Of a DNA stretch of 40,546 nucleotides, positions 32,227 through 40,296 are shown in pieces. A model generated the notes under the pieces. The model was not told where the DNA came from. It did no database searches and worked only from the letters and a program-made list of their open reading frames with translations. The position numbers and the translations under genes were made by a program. Each line of letters opens with the position of its first letter. Within the stretch, counting starts at the first letter, position 1. The DNA is from a virus. Location: positions 1-40,546 of IMG/VR virus record IMGVR_UViG_3300040806_003768; one strand, given 5' to 3'.

Positions 32227-32849
32227 TATTTGAAATTAGTACAAAAAATGAAATTTGTAAAATAATGAAAAAAGCTTATGAGAGAGGTTGGATTTCAACT
32301 AGAGACGGAAACTGCTCTTACAAAGAGGCTGGATCATCTTCTATTTTAATAACTCCATCTGGAGTAAATAAATCAAAGCTTGTTGAGGGTGATATTTTAA
32401 GGCTAGATATTTTTGAAGGTAATCTTGTGCTAGATGGCAAAACCCCTTCTGGAGAGCTTGAAATGCACTGGAGGTTGTTAAAGGCAGAATCTGAAACTGC
32501 TTGTGTGCTTCATCTGCATCCAACAAACATTGTTGCAGCTATGATGGCGGGATTTGCCTTGAAAGATTTAGCTAGAATATTTCCAGAGGTACACAGATAC
32601 ACAGAGGTGGGAGAAGATGTTGCTCTCGTTCCGGCTACAAGCAAAATGCTTGCAATACAAACTTATGACGCTATGTGGTCGATACATTCCTCTACTGCTC
32701 CCTCCAGCCGAGCGAGCATTGTGGGTCAAAAGTTTCACGGCTGTTGTTCGATCGGAAGAACTCCAGAAGAAGCCTTTGAGCATATTGAAAGATTAGAGCA
32801 TGTTTGCAAGATAACCCTTGCCTCAGGAATGAGGCCAAATATGCTATAG
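32223..32849 (+). CDS. Class II aldolase/adducin-like enzyme (MtnB/FucA type)
   Basis: The fold of sugar-phosphate aldolases and methylthioribulose-1-phosphate dehydratase. GNCSYKE, LITPSGVNKSKL (phosphate loop), GELEMHWRLL (catalytic Glu) and HLHPTNIV (two zinc His) are all present; a late HGCCSIGRTPEEAF supplies the third metal-site His region. At 208 aa it is complete. The exact substrate is unknown. The start overlaps the M16 stop (ATGA). Confidence 0.85.
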   Translation: MIFEISTKNEICKIMKKAYERGWISTRDGNCSYKEAGSSSILITPSGVNKSKLVEGDILRLDIFEGNLVLDGKTPSGELEMHWRLLKAESETACVLHLHPTNIVAAMMAGFALKDLARIFPEVHRYTEVGEDVALVPATSKMLAIQTYDAMWSIHSSTAPSSRASIVGQKFHGCCSIGRTPEEAFEHIERLEHVCKITLASGMRPNML

Positions 32850-32907
32850 ACAAAGGGTAATGTGCGATTATATTGATTTTGGGCCAGTGAGCCAAAGGAG
32901 TATGTTT

Positions 32908-33468
32908 ATGGATACGCTACCAAAGCCAAAAGATAGAAATCTTTATCTTCCAGATCAAGTTACCCAAAAGACGATGAATAGCTTGACTAAAGCAATTATT
33001 GATATCAATGAGAATGACGCTTTATTGTCAAAATTATATGATGTATATGGGGTCGGGTATACTCCTGCTCCAATCAAGATTTATATAGACTCTTATGGCG
33101 GTCAGGTTTATCAATGTTTTGGACTTCTTGGGGTTATGAAAAAGAGCCAAACTCCAATTCACACAATTGTTACTGGCGCAGCAATGTCTTGTGGATTTAT
33201 GATTCTTATATCTGGTCACAAGAGATTCGGATATTCTCTTTCTACTCCGCTTTACCATCAGGTTTCCACAGGATTTTATGGAAAGATTCAGGATATGGAA
33301 GAGTCTCTAAAGGAAACAAAGCGTCTTCAAAAGAAGATCGAAGAAATTACTTTGGACAGAACAAGAATTACAGAGAAAGAATTAAAGAAGATTCTGAGAA
33401 AGAAAATCGATTGGTATATGAGTGCGGAAGAAGCGCTTAAGCTCGGTGTAATTGACGAGATAATATAA
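32908..33468 (+). CDS. clpP: ClpP-like serine protease subunit
   Basis: Proteolytic subunit of Clp-type degradation machines. The catalytic triad is intact: Ser94 (AAMSCG), His117 (LYHQVS) and Asp168 (KIDWYMSAEEA). IYIDSYGG and the C-terminal EEALKLGVIDEII fit ClpP. I chose ATG 32908 with AAAGGAG 7 nt upstream; ATG 32860 (202 aa) is possible. Other phages use ClpP-like proteases for capsid maturation, but a head-protease role would need structural genes not seen here. No ClpX/ClpA is in the window. Confidence 0.87.
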   Translation: MDTLPKPKDRNLYLPDQVTQKTMNSLTKAIIDINENDALLSKLYDVYGVGYTPAPIKIYIDSYGGQVYQCFGLLGVMKKSQTPIHTIVTGAAMSCGFMILISGHKRFGYSLSTPLYHQVSTGFYGKIQDMEESLKETKRLQKKIEEITLDRTRITEKELKKILRKKIDWYMSAEEALKLGVIDEII

Positions 33469-33665
33469 TGTCAGATTCTGTTAGAGACTGCTCCTTAAAC
33501 AGAGAGGGTCTGTCAAATCATGTGATAGAATCAATAAATGACTATATTAGAAGGATTCCAACTTACAAAGGAGAGATTCTAAGGGCAGAATCTGAGATAA
33601 GAAGGTATCTTTTTGACTTAATTGATTATGATATAATTTTGAAGGAAGAAGAAAATGTCGAATAA
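33468..33665 (+). CDS. Hypothetical protein, 65 aa
   Basis: TAATG overlap with clpP. Helical, acidic at the end. It overlaps the next gene by 11 nt. Not recognised. Confidence 0.65.
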   Translation: MSDSVRDCSLNREGLSNHVIESINDYIRRIPTYKGEILRAESEIRRYLFDLIDYDIILKEEENVE

Positions 33666-34143
33666 AAAACCTTTAGTTCACCCAAATCTGCACCCCGTTA
33701 ATGCGATGCCTGGATATAACTCTGGAAATAAAAACTTCTCTGGCGGAGCCATAAATCTCTTTGGGATTCAGCTTGATGTGGAGTGGAATTCAAAGGAGGA
33801 AAGCTGGGAGTTTAACAATCAGCATATTGTTGACGATGAGATGATCAGAGCCTCTCTTCACTCTCTATTCGATGCTTTAGATGGAACTAAAGTATACGAG
33901 GTTTTTTCTGATGAATCTGTGTTGACTATGGAGCAGTATGTTCGCAACAAAGAACTATACCACTCGTGTTTTTATGATGAAGCCGGACGCGCATACACGC
34001 TCGCAAAAGAGCCCGCGCCCACCTTTGATGGAGCTATCGGGATAAGGGTTGTAGAGAGGGGTAGGTTAATAGATGAGGTTAAGGTCTTTTCCTTGAACGA
34101 AAGAGTTTGGGTTTACCCAAAAGAGGGAGGGATGAATGTCTAG
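33655..34143 (+). CDS. Hypothetical protein, 162 aa
   Basis: ATG 33655 has GAAGGAAGAAG upstream. Contains KNFSGGAINLFGIQLDVEWN and a mixed alpha/beta body. No family recognised. Overlaps the next gene by 8 nt. Confidence 0.68.
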   Translation: MSNKKPLVHPNLHPVNAMPGYNSGNKNFSGGAINLFGIQLDVEWNSKEESWEFNNQHIVDDEMIRASLHSLFDALDGTKVYEVFSDESVLTMEQYVRNKELYHSCFYDEAGRAYTLAKEPAPTFDGAIGIRVVERGRLIDEVKVFSLNERVWVYPKEGGMNV

Positions 34144-34384
34144 ATATAATTATCTGCTTCCAAGGCATGAGCGAATGAGGCGCTGTCAGCACGGTGGAGA
34201 GCATTATTATTTGCCGATATCAGTTCAGGCTACAATCGGCAACTATGGCGTAAAGTTCTGGTGCAAAAGATGTGCAGAATCAACAGTTGCTTTTTTGACA
34301 GAAGAGGAATTTTCTGTTCAGCAAAATCTGATTGAATCAATAATCAAAAAGAATGAAAACAAAACGTTTGCGAGTAATAAATGA
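34136..34384 (+). CDS. Small putative zinc-binding protein, 82 aa
   Basis: MRRCQHGGEHYYLP near the start and FWCKRCAES later give a possible C/H-H...CxxC zinc site. Overlaps both neighbours by a few bases. Function unknown. Confidence 0.65.
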   Translation: MSRYNYLLPRHERMRRCQHGGEHYYLPISVQATIGNYGVKFWCKRCAESTVAFLTEEEFSVQQNLIESIIKKNENKTFASNK

Positions 34385-34620
34385 GTGATAACAGACCAGA
34401 ATATTATGGCGGCGAAGATAATCAATATGAAGCGGTAAAGGTTATTAATGCTTGGGGCTTAGGTTTTGAGCTTGGAAATGTTCTAAAATATATAAAGAGA
34501 GCTGGAAAGAAGTCGGAAGATTCTATAGCAGATCTTCAAAAAGCGGCAACTTATATTGATATGGAAATAAGAAGGCTAAAGCAAGAGTTATCAGAACCTC
34601 ATGAGGATTGTTCGTTATGA
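34381..34620 (+). CDS. DUF3310-family protein
   Basis: A small phage protein type: EYYGGEDNQYEAVKVINAWG, then LGNVLKYIKRAGKKSEDSIA and LQKAATYIDMEI. This order (Y-x-x-G..A/i.yi..w.L.F..GNv.KYi.RAG.K) is the DUF3310 pattern, widespread in phages and of unknown biochemical role. ATG overlaps the preceding stop (ATGA). Confidence 0.82.
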   Translation: MSDNRPEYYGGEDNQYEAVKVINAWGLGFELGNVLKYIKRAGKKSEDSIADLQKAATYIDMEIRRLKQELSEPHEDCSL

Positions 34621-34901
34621 GAAAGGTTATTACAGAGCAAGTTTTTAATATATATTCATCTGATCCAAACGATATTCACTGGTATCAGGTGGAAGATGAG
34701 CAGGTGGTTGGAGGTGGATCTGGAGTAAGAATCTCTTACAGAGAGTCTGGTAGAGATTTGCGCAAAGGAGAATATATAGATATAGTTGGAGATCCAGAAA
34801 TGATCAGAGCCATAGGTCTTGCTATAGTAAACAAGGCAACAGAACTTCTTGCTAGAAGTAATCAAAAAAATTTTTTTAAGGATTCATTAGATGAAGGTTA
34901 A
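34617..34901 (+). CDS. Hypothetical protein, 94 aa
   Basis: ATG 34617 overlaps the DUF3310 stop (ATGA); the in-frame TTG 34608 is less likely. Beta-rich with GGGSGVRISYRESG in the middle and a helical tail. Not recognised. Confidence 0.65.
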   Translation: MRKVITEQVFNIYSSDPNDIHWYQVEDEQVVGGGSGVRISYRESGRDLRKGEYIDIVGDPEMIRAIGLAIVNKATELLARSNQKNFFKDSLDEG

Positions 34902-35091
34902 ATCAGTAAAAAGTATTTATTTAAACAAGGAAGATATCAGGGAAGCCATCATTCTTTTTCTGTCAGAGAGATCCGAATTTGTGCTTGCCGCTCATTTGAA
35001 GTCGAATCAATTCGATATAGACTTTTCTTCAACAGATGGAGATTTAATTCTTGATATGGATGGCCTTTTTGAGGAAAGGGATATATCTTGA
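34891..35091 (+). CDS. Hypothetical protein, 66 aa
   Basis: Overlaps both neighbours by a few bases, typical of phage clusters. Acidic C-terminus, mixed alpha/beta. Not recognised. Confidence 0.65.
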   Translation: MKVKSVKSIYLNKEDIREAIILFLSERSEFVLAAHLKSNQFDIDFSSTDGDLILDMDGLFEERDIS

Positions 35092-35468
35092 GTGAAACGC
35101 TAAATCATTCATACAGATACCTTGTTACTCAACCAACCCTAAACGCACATGGAACGCTTCATGGTGGCAACTTGATGAAGTGGGTTGACGAGGCTTGTGG
35201 CATGCAAGCAAGGTTACTTACCGGCTCTGTGTGCGCAACAAGAAATATATCTGAAATAGACTTTTTATCTTCGGCAAAGCTCGGAGACATTATTCAGATT
35301 GATGTATCAATGATTAAGCTCGGAACAACAAGCATAACCTTTTCGGCAGATGTTACAAATGCACATACGCATGTGGTTGTAGCAACCTTTAAAAAAGTTG
35401 TATTTGTTGGCCTTGGAGAATATGGCGCTGAGGCGCTGTTTTTGGTTGGAGTTGATTATGACAAATGA
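35088..35468 (+). CDS. Hotdog-fold acyl-CoA thioesterase (YciA-like)
   Basis: Hydrolyses acyl-CoA thioesters. TTG 35088 overlaps the previous stop. NAHGTLHGGNLMKWVDEACG carries the active-site Asp and the HGG turn, and the strands VCATRNISEIDFLSSAKLGD fit acyl-CoA thioester hydrolases. At 126 aa it is a single hotdog domain. Its value to a phage is unclear, perhaps lipid or CoA turnover. Confidence 0.88.
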   Translation: MSETLNHSYRYLVTQPTLNAHGTLHGGNLMKWVDEACGMQARLLTGSVCATRNISEIDFLSSAKLGDIIQIDVSMIKLGTTSITFSADVTNAHTHVVVATFKKVVFVGLGEYGAEALFLVGVDYDK

Positions 35469-35670
35469 TGGGTTAATGGAGATAATTTCTCATTTAAAAG
35501 ATCCGAATGATAAGTGGAATATACTTGTTATAAGAAGAGATCTTAAGCTTGCGGTTGAGGAGATATGTCTGGCAAGAGGCTTGCCGACTCCTCGTTATTA
35601 TTCAGAAGATCCAGTTGACACCGAAGTTCGCGAGGATTATCCTGTCCTAAGAATTTTGGAGGGTAAATGA
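35458..35670 (+). CDS. Hypothetical protein, 70 aa
   Basis: ATG 35458 overlaps the thioesterase stop. Helical N-terminus, then EDPVDTEVREDYPVLRI. Not recognised. TAA overlaps the thyX start (TAAATGA-type junction). Confidence 0.6.
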   Translation: MTNDGLMEIISHLKDPNDKWNILVIRRDLKLAVEEICLARGLPTPRYYSEDPVDTEVREDYPVLRILEGK

Positions 35671-37451
35671 ATACGAATAATACTGTAGAGTTACTTGGCA
35701 CCTATGGAAGCGACGAGACTCACGCTCTTTCTGCGTGGACTAGCACAAGCCGTCAGCTTGGCCCAAAGAAGCGAGCAAGAATAGGCAAGCTTTTAAACAT
35801 GCTTGCGAACGAAGGGCATCATACGCCATTTGAAAAGTCTTCGCTTCACTTTCTCGTTACCACAGATATAGCAACGCACATACACCTTCTTAAGCATCGA
35901 GTAGGAGTAAGTTGCGTTACTGGTGATACCGAAATTTACATTCCAAACCCCGGCGGTGGAGTAAAGAAGATGATGATAAAAGATCTCTATGACCAATATG
36001 AGAACGGGATCTTATCAAAGTCTAAAAATGGAAAGGAGTATAGGCGCCAATATGGCAGACCGGTTCCATGCAGGACGAAAGAAGATGGTTCAAATCTTGT
36101 AAAGAAAGGCTATATATCAAAGGTCTTTTATAACGGTAAAAGAGATGTTTATAAGTTTACCACAAAGTCCGGAAGAACAATCTCGTCTACATTAGATCAC
36201 AAGTTTTACTCTCTGGATGGCAACTTTGTAGAGATTGGAGAGTATCTTGGAGTAGAAGTTTTTGGATCCAAAGTGACTATATCTAACTTGGATAATATGG
36301 TTGCTGTAAACGGGATAAACATAAATGTATCTGGAAAGCCATATACCTTTAGAGATTGGTGGGTAAAGTATGAGGGTAAATACACCAGGAAAGAAGTCGC
36401 CAAAATAAGTGGATATAAATATGAGCTTATTAAAAAATGGGGATATATACATAATATAATCTTTCTAAAAGATATTAATAAGGACTTTAAGCCTGGAAGC
36501 GTTCCGTGGAACAAAGGAAAATATGGATACAGGCTGAATCGCCAAAAAAATGGTATAAATCCAAATATAAATCCAGATTTAGATCACAAAATCTGGAGGG
36601 CTACAGTTGGAAACTGGACAAGAGAGCAGCTGCCCTCCCTTATGAATAAATTTAATTATGTTTGCCAGGCCCAGATTGATCCAGAGGGGTGTTCCAGAGA
36701 TTTTGTGTGCCACCATGTTATTCCAGTCTCAGTAGATAGAGCTAGAGCGACAGATTATAATAATCTTGCTCTTGTATGTTCTGGTTGCCACAAAAAAATT
36801 CATTCCTCTCGTGCATCAGAGAAAGCTTTTGCCCAAAGTTTTTTGAAGGAGAATCTTAAAGAGGTCTTTGAAAAAAGAAGGCCGAGAAAAGGACGGCGTT
36901 TAGCATTTGACTATGAGCAAATAGTTAGTGTAGAGTATCTTGGAGTGCAGGATGTTTATGACCTAGAAGTAGAGGGAACCCATAACTATGTTGCAAATGG
37001 CTTTCTAATACACAATTGTAATGCTGAATCAGCACGATATAAAGAGTTTAAGATAGATAAGTATTATCTTCCTGTTGACTGGCCCGAATCTGAACGAGAC
37101 GACCTAGAGGCCTTTATAAAGCAGGCCTATGAAAATTATCACGGTTGTATTGCCAGACTTGAAGATGCGGGGTATACTCGCAAGCGAGCAAAAGAAAGTG
37201 CAAGACTTTATCTTCCCTATGGAATTCAGATAACTTGCGATATCATGTTTAACTGGCGTTCTTTTGCTCATTTTCAAAAGTTAAGAAATGATGAACACGC
37301 CCAGCTGGAAGTGCGTCAGGTTGCTCAAGAAATGCTTAGACTCGTAGAGGAGCAGGGAGATTTTCCTATGACTATTCACGCTATGAGAGAGTGCGGTATG
37401 CTTCCGCCAAATCTTGGAGAGAGTGAATGTACGAATACAGAGCTTATGTAA
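35667..37451 (+). CDS. thyX: Thymidylate synthase ThyX interrupted by an intein
   Basis: FAD-dependent thymidylate synthase that makes dTMP from dUMP. The exteins are residues 1-82 and 451-594 and join to give KHRVGVSCNAESARY, the ThyX dUMP-binding motif (RHRxxSxNxxSxRY type). The intein (residues 83-450) starts with Cys and ends His-Asn before Cys+1. After removal the enzyme is about 226 aa, normal for ThyX. The gene follows a 70-aa protein by overlap and overlaps the nuclease gene by 25 nt. Confidence 0.93.
   Translation: MNTNNTVELLGTYGSDETHALSAWTSTSRQLGPKKRARIGKLLNMLANEGHHTPFEKSSLHFLVTTDIATHIHLLKHRVGVSCVTGDTEIYIPNPGGGVKKMMIKDLYDQYENGILSKSKNGKEYRRQYGRPVPCRTKEDGSNLVKKGYISKVFYNGKRDVYKFTTKSGRTISSTLDHKFYSLDGNFVEIGEYLGVEVFGSKVTISNLDNMVAVNGININVSGKPYTFRDWWVKYEGKYTRKEVAKISGYKYELIKKWGYIHNIIFLKDINKDFKPGSVPWNKGKYGYRLNRQKNGINPNINPDLDHKIWRATVGNWTREQLPSLMNKFNYVCQAQIDPEGCSRDFVCHHVIPVSVDRARATDYNNLALVCSGCHKKIHSSRASEKAFAQSFLKENLKEVFEKRRPRKGRRLAFDYEQIVSVEYLGVQDVYDLEVEGTHNYVANGFLIHNCNAESARYKEFKIDKYYLPVDWPESERDDLEAFIKQAYENYHGCIARLEDAGYTRKRAKESARLYLPYGIQITCDIMFNWRSFAHFQKLRNDEHAQLEVRQVAQEMLRLVEEQGDFPMTIHAMRECGMLPPNLGESECTNTELM
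35913..37016 (+). mobile_element. Intein with HNH homing endonuclease, in thyX
   Basis: 368 residues. Block A CVTGDTEIYI, block B FTTKSGRTISSTLDHKFYS (TxxH), block F VYDLEVEGTHNYVANGF, block G LIHN with Cys+1. The central HNH domain is VCHHVIPVS...NNLALVCSGCHKKIHS. It sits in the conserved dUMP-binding motif, a usual intein insertion point, and looks able to splice. Confidence 0.93.
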
Positions 37452-37765
37452 TAAAAGTATATGACGGAGATACGATTACCTGTGATATTGATTTAGGCTT
37501 TGGTGTTATGTTGAAAAAACAAAAGCTTAGATTATATGGCCTGAATACCCCTGAGGTTAGAGGCTCCTCCAAAGAAGAGGGGATAAGAGTGAGGGACATT
37601 GTTCGGTCAAGAATACTTAATACATGGATTACCATAAAGACGATAAGAGATAAAAAGGGAAAATATGGTCGATGGCTGGCCATAGTCTGTGAAGATGGAA
37701 TTGAAGAAACTCTAAATGATTGGCTTGTAAAAGAGGGTCATGCAAAAGAGTATCTCAAAAAGTGA
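37427..37765 (+). CDS. Staphylococcal-nuclease-like protein
   Basis: SNase fold: VIKVYDGDTITCDIDLGFG (catalytic Asp), LRLYGLNTPEVRG and KKGKYGRWLAIVCEDG, then a helical end. At 112 aa it is a single domain without signal peptide, so probably cytoplasmic. The start overlaps thyX by 25 nt. Confidence 0.87.
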   Translation: MYEYRAYVIKVYDGDTITCDIDLGFGVMLKKQKLRLYGLNTPEVRGSSKEEGIRVRDIVRSRILNTWITIKTIRDKKGKYGRWLAIVCEDGIEETLNDWLVKEGHAKEYLKK

Positions 37766-37771
37766 GGTATT

Positions 37772-37957
37772 ATGAGTGCGGTAGAAGAATATGAGTATCC
37801 AAAAGTATACGTCGTAATACAAGGAAGCTTAGATGGCCCACACGAAGTCTGCGCGGTTTTTGACGAGCTTTATAAGGCTGAAGACTTCATCTATAATAAT
37901 GAAGGTGGAGCTTCATGTGGCCGCTGGTTGGACTGGGAGGAGTGGAGTGTTAGGTAG
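37772..37957 (+). CDS. Hypothetical protein, 61 aa
   Basis: ATG 37772 has GAGGT upstream. A small alpha/beta protein ending GRWLDWEEWSVR. Not recognised. Confidence 0.62.
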   Translation: MSAVEEYEYPKVYVVIQGSLDGPHEVCAVFDELYKAEDFIYNNEGGASCGRWLDWEEWSVR

Positions 37958-37963
37958 GATTTT

Positions 37964-38287
37964 ATGCTTAACTGGCTAAAGGATAGGGTATCTCACAAGT
38001 TTGAGAATTTATCTAGAAAAAAGATAAAAGCCTTTCTTAAAAAGAACGGCCTAGCATTCGTCATAATTGTTGTTGGATGGGAGATAATAGAAGATGTAAT
38101 TTTTCCAATTATCTTTGGTTTTCTTGGAAATTATATTCATCCAGCTTTTTACGCTGGAATACCTGCTTCGCTAATCCTTTGTTTTCACTGGCTTGCAATA
38201 CCTATCCTCTGGGGCTTATGGCTCAAAATAAGTGGCAACAAAAAAGATGAAAGTAAAACTGACATACACGAAGACTGTTCATGTTGA
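37964..38287 (+). CDS. Membrane protein with two spans, 107 aa
   Basis: Basic N-terminus, then hydrophobic segments (AFVIIVVGWEIIEDVIFPII; SLILCFHWLAIPILWGLWLK) and a Cys-containing acidic tail. ATG 37964 has TAGGAT upstream. A holin-like role is possible but not indicated by any specific sign. Confidence 0.65.
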   Translation: MLNWLKDRVSHKFENLSRKKIKAFLKKNGLAFVIIVVGWEIIEDVIFPIIFGFLGNYIHPAFYAGIPASLILCFHWLAIPILWGLWLKISGNKKDESKTDIHEDCSC

Positions 38288-38468
38288 TATTCCCGATTCA
38301 GATATTGGATCGGACGGCACATTTCCGCTTCACATAGTTCAACAGTACCTTCCTTTTGGCGCAATAGCCAAGTCATGGTCTGTTGTAAATTCAGATTGGT
38401 ATAACTGCGCTCATTGTGACGCTGGTTATCCGGATCAAGAATGCATGTGTAAGGAGGGTCGACAATGA
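38247..38468 (+). CDS. Small zinc-ribbon-like protein, 73 aa
   Basis: ATG 38247 (MKVKLTYTKTV) is preferred; an in-frame GTG at 38232 is the alternative. C-terminal NCAHCDAGYPDQECMC is a possible zinc site. Overlaps the membrane protein gene by 41 nt. Confidence 0.6.
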   Translation: MKVKLTYTKTVHVDIPDSDIGSDGTFPLHIVQQYLPFGAIAKSWSVVNSDWYNCAHCDAGYPDQECMCKEGRQ

Positions 38469-38569
38469 CTGATGGTATTTTCATTATATCTGTCATTGCG
38501 TTGTGGCTCTTAAGTATTTTCTTGCACATCTTTTCAATATGGCTTGATGAACAGGAGAATGAGAAATGA
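38465..38569 (+). CDS. Tiny single-span membrane protein, 34 aa
   Basis: GGAGGG precedes ATG 38465. Residues 4-27 (GIFIISVIALWLLSIFLHIF) form one membrane helix; the tail is acidic. Overlaps both neighbours by 4 nt. Plausible small phage membrane peptide. Confidence 0.6.
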   Translation: MTDGIFIISVIALWLLSIFLHIFSIWLDEQENEK

Positions 38570-38697
38570 ACTACTACCATTATTGTCCAGAATGTAGTTC
38601 CAAAACCTACTATCGCTATTTAGATGGATTTTATCCACAGCCCGGCTGTATAAAATGCGATGTTTGGTTTGAGAAGCCAATACCAAGAAAGAAATAA
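38566..38697 (+). CDS. Small zinc-ribbon protein, 43 aa
   Basis: MNYYHYCPECSSKTYYRY followed by GCIKCDVWF gives two CxxC knuckles. ATGA overlap with the preceding gene. Likely zinc-stabilised; function unknown. Confidence 0.65.
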   Translation: MNYYHYCPECSSKTYYRYLDGFYPQPGCIKCDVWFEKPIPRKK

Positions 38698-38715
38698 TGA
38701 AGTTACCTCGATTGC

Positions 38716-38733
38716 AAGGAGAACGAAGAATGA
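38716..38733 (+). repeat. Repeated leader AAGGAGAACGAAGAATGA (copy 2)
   Basis: Exact copy; contains the start of the 38730 gene. Confidence 0.85.
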
Positions 38734-38999
38734 GTATGAATTTGCATGTAGAAGCTGTAGTTATTGCTAAATCTCACATTGGGGATCATCGGGTAAGAGA
38801 AGCTTTTGATCTTTGGCAAACGCCAACAAAAGTAACAAGAGAACTCTTAGCGCATAAAACAAACGCTGATATTGTTAATGCATATGAGATCTGGTGTGAT
38901 AATCGAGATCCAGAGTTTTACAGTTTTGCACACATTAAAATGCTAAGACAGTGGCTTGAAGATCACAAAGAATGGGATATTAAGTTTTATGAAATGTAA
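38730..38999 (+). CDS. Hypothetical protein, 89 aa
   Basis: ATG 38730 in the leader repeat is chosen over the in-frame ATG 38697, which has no ribosome site. Helical protein (MNLHVEAVVIAKSHIGDHRV; HIKMLRQWLEDHKEW). Not recognised. Confidence 0.65.
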   Translation: MSMNLHVEAVVIAKSHIGDHRVREAFDLWQTPTKVTRELLAHKTNADIVNAYEIWCDNRDPEFYSFAHIKMLRQWLEDHKEWDIKFYEM

Positions 39000-39015
39000 G
39001 GAGAACGAAGAATGA
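38998..39015 (+). repeat. Repeated leader AAGGAGAACGAAGAATGA (copy 3)
   Basis: Exact copy overlapping the preceding stop and containing the start of the 39012 gene. Confidence 0.85.
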
Positions 39016-39224
39016 AGAAAGTAGTGCTTTGGCATCAAGTTTTTCGACTGTATTCCCTTTCGAACATTTCTTTTGAAGATGGAATTTATACAGTTTGTCA
39101 CAATTGCTGCGAAAGAATTAAGTTCAATGACCAAACAACATGGGAGAACTTTCCGCACACCCAAGATTGTGTTGCGGTGAGAGAACACCTTGTTCATACT
39201 AAAAGCAAGGAGAACGAAGAATGA
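39012..39224 (+). CDS. Small putative zinc-binding protein, 70 aa
   Basis: TVCHNCCERIKF and a later FPHTQDCVAVREHL supply a C-x2-C...H...C arrangement. Starts in the leader repeat and ends in the next copy. Function unknown. Confidence 0.65.
   Translation: MKKVVLWHQVFRLYSLSNISFEDGIYTVCHNCCERIKFNDQTTWENFPHTQDCVAVREHLVHTKSKENEE
39207..39224 (+). repeat. Repeated leader AAGGAGAACGAAGAATGA (copy 4)
   Basis: Exact copy containing the start of the oxygenase-like gene. Confidence 0.85.
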
Positions 39225-39604
39225 ATAAAGGTTTTGAGTTTATTGAGAATATAACTGCTGACGACTTTGTTTTAAAAATGCTAGAACTTGGAACCCCTAT
39301 CGAGACTTCTTTGGTAGGGGCTTTCCAAGATAGTGGTCGGGGGAGCAGGAGAGATATTCCGCTTCCTCTTCACCAAGACGGTGATTATTCTACTAAATTT
39401 AAAGACAAGATAGAATATGTTGGCTTTGTGTGCGTAAGAAGCGGTGGAACTGCCGTTACTGTTGTCGAAGATAAAGACAAAAACTTGCACCACTTTAAAT
39501 TAAAAAAAGGTCAAGCACTTATCATTGATAACAAACAGTGTAGACATGCAAGAGAGGGCTATGTAGAAGATAGAATTCTATTGAGGGTCTGGATTCAAAA
39601 ATGA
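39221..39604 (+). CDS. 2-oxoglutarate/Fe(II) oxygenase-like protein (TauD-type core)
   Basis: LPLHQDGDY has His51-x-Asp53 for iron, and DNKQCRHAREGY supplies distal His109; the following Arg residues (DRILLRVWI) could bind 2-oxoglutarate. The pattern HxD...GG.T...DN....HaR....R...R.W is that of the TauD/TfdA group. At 127 aa it is only the core of the jelly-roll fold. Possible substrates include nucleic acid or protein; none can be inferred. Confidence 0.7.
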   Translation: MNKGFEFIENITADDFVLKMLELGTPIETSLVGAFQDSGRGSRRDIPLPLHQDGDYSTKFKDKIEYVGFVCVRSGGTAVTVVEDKDKNLHHFKLKKGQALIIDNKQCRHAREGYVEDRILLRVWIQK

Positions 39605-40296
39605 TGAACATGTTTCTTTTGCTTTCTTCTTTGTGTTTTGGTTTTTCTGTAAAAACAAACGAAATGGGAGAAGAACTCAAGTGGAGGCAGAATCCTATTG
39701 AATACAAAATAAATCTCTCCAATCAAAGAAACCTATCTGAAGAAGAAGTAGAAGATAGCATTGCTCAATCTTTTATGGAATGGGAAGGAATTCGTGGAGC
39801 ACCGTTAAGATTTTATTATGAGGGAGAAACTACAAATAACTCTTCTTCGTATCAAGACGGCGTTAATATCGTAGCCTTTAGAGAAGTCTGGCCAGAAGAA
39901 CTAGATGATGATCTTTTGGCTATTACTTATACTTGGTCTATTGAAGGTGGAGAGATAATCGCTTTTGACATCCTAATCAATGAAAACTATGAATGGTCTC
40001 TAACAGGAGAGACAGGAAAGCACGATTTAAAAAATGCCATCACACATGAAATAGGTCATGCCACTGGAATGAATCATTCAGAAATGGTTGACTCAACAAT
40101 GTATATTTCTTCTACAGAAGGAGAAATAATAAAAAGAACACTGGCAGATGATGATATTAGAGGTCTACAATATTTATATTCAGGAATAATTTATGAAAAC
40201 CCACCACAGTGTGCTTCTTTAGGTTCAGCTCATTTAGGATTTTTTGGAATTGTTTTTGTAATATTATTGATATTTTTTAGGAGAGAAGATGGTTGA
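39601..40296 (+). CDS. Matrixin-like metalloprotease with MYXO-CTERM-like tail
   Basis: A short hydrophobic N-terminus (MNMFLLLSSLCFGFS) looks like a signal peptide. The catalytic motif HEIGHATGMNH and Met-turn DSTMY define a metzincin of the matrixin type. The C-terminus has Pro/Cys, a hydrophobic span (FFGIVFVILLIFF) and RRED, close to the MYXO-CTERM sorting pattern. Overlaps the oxygenase stop and the PilZ start. The protein should be exported and envelope-anchored in a host with that sorting system. Confidence 0.85.
   Translation: MMNMFLLLSSLCFGFSVKTNEMGEELKWRQNPIEYKINLSNQRNLSEEEVEDSIAQSFMEWEGIRGAPLRFYYEGETTNNSSSYQDGVNIVAFREVWPEELDDDLLAITYTWSIEGGEIIAFDILINENYEWSLTGETGKHDLKNAITHEIGHATGMNHSEMVDSTMYISSTEGEIIKRTLADDDIRGLQYLYSGIIYENPPQCASLGSAHLGFFGIVFVILLIFFRREDG

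Noticed and set aside
36206-36514. Minus-strand open frames inside the intein
   Set aside because: They are shadows of the ThyX/intein frame, whose splicing blocks and HNH motif are intact.
38185-38580. 131-aa minus-strand open frame
   Set aside because: It is antisense to three short plus-strand genes with ribosome sites and overlapping starts and stops, and has no recognisable features.
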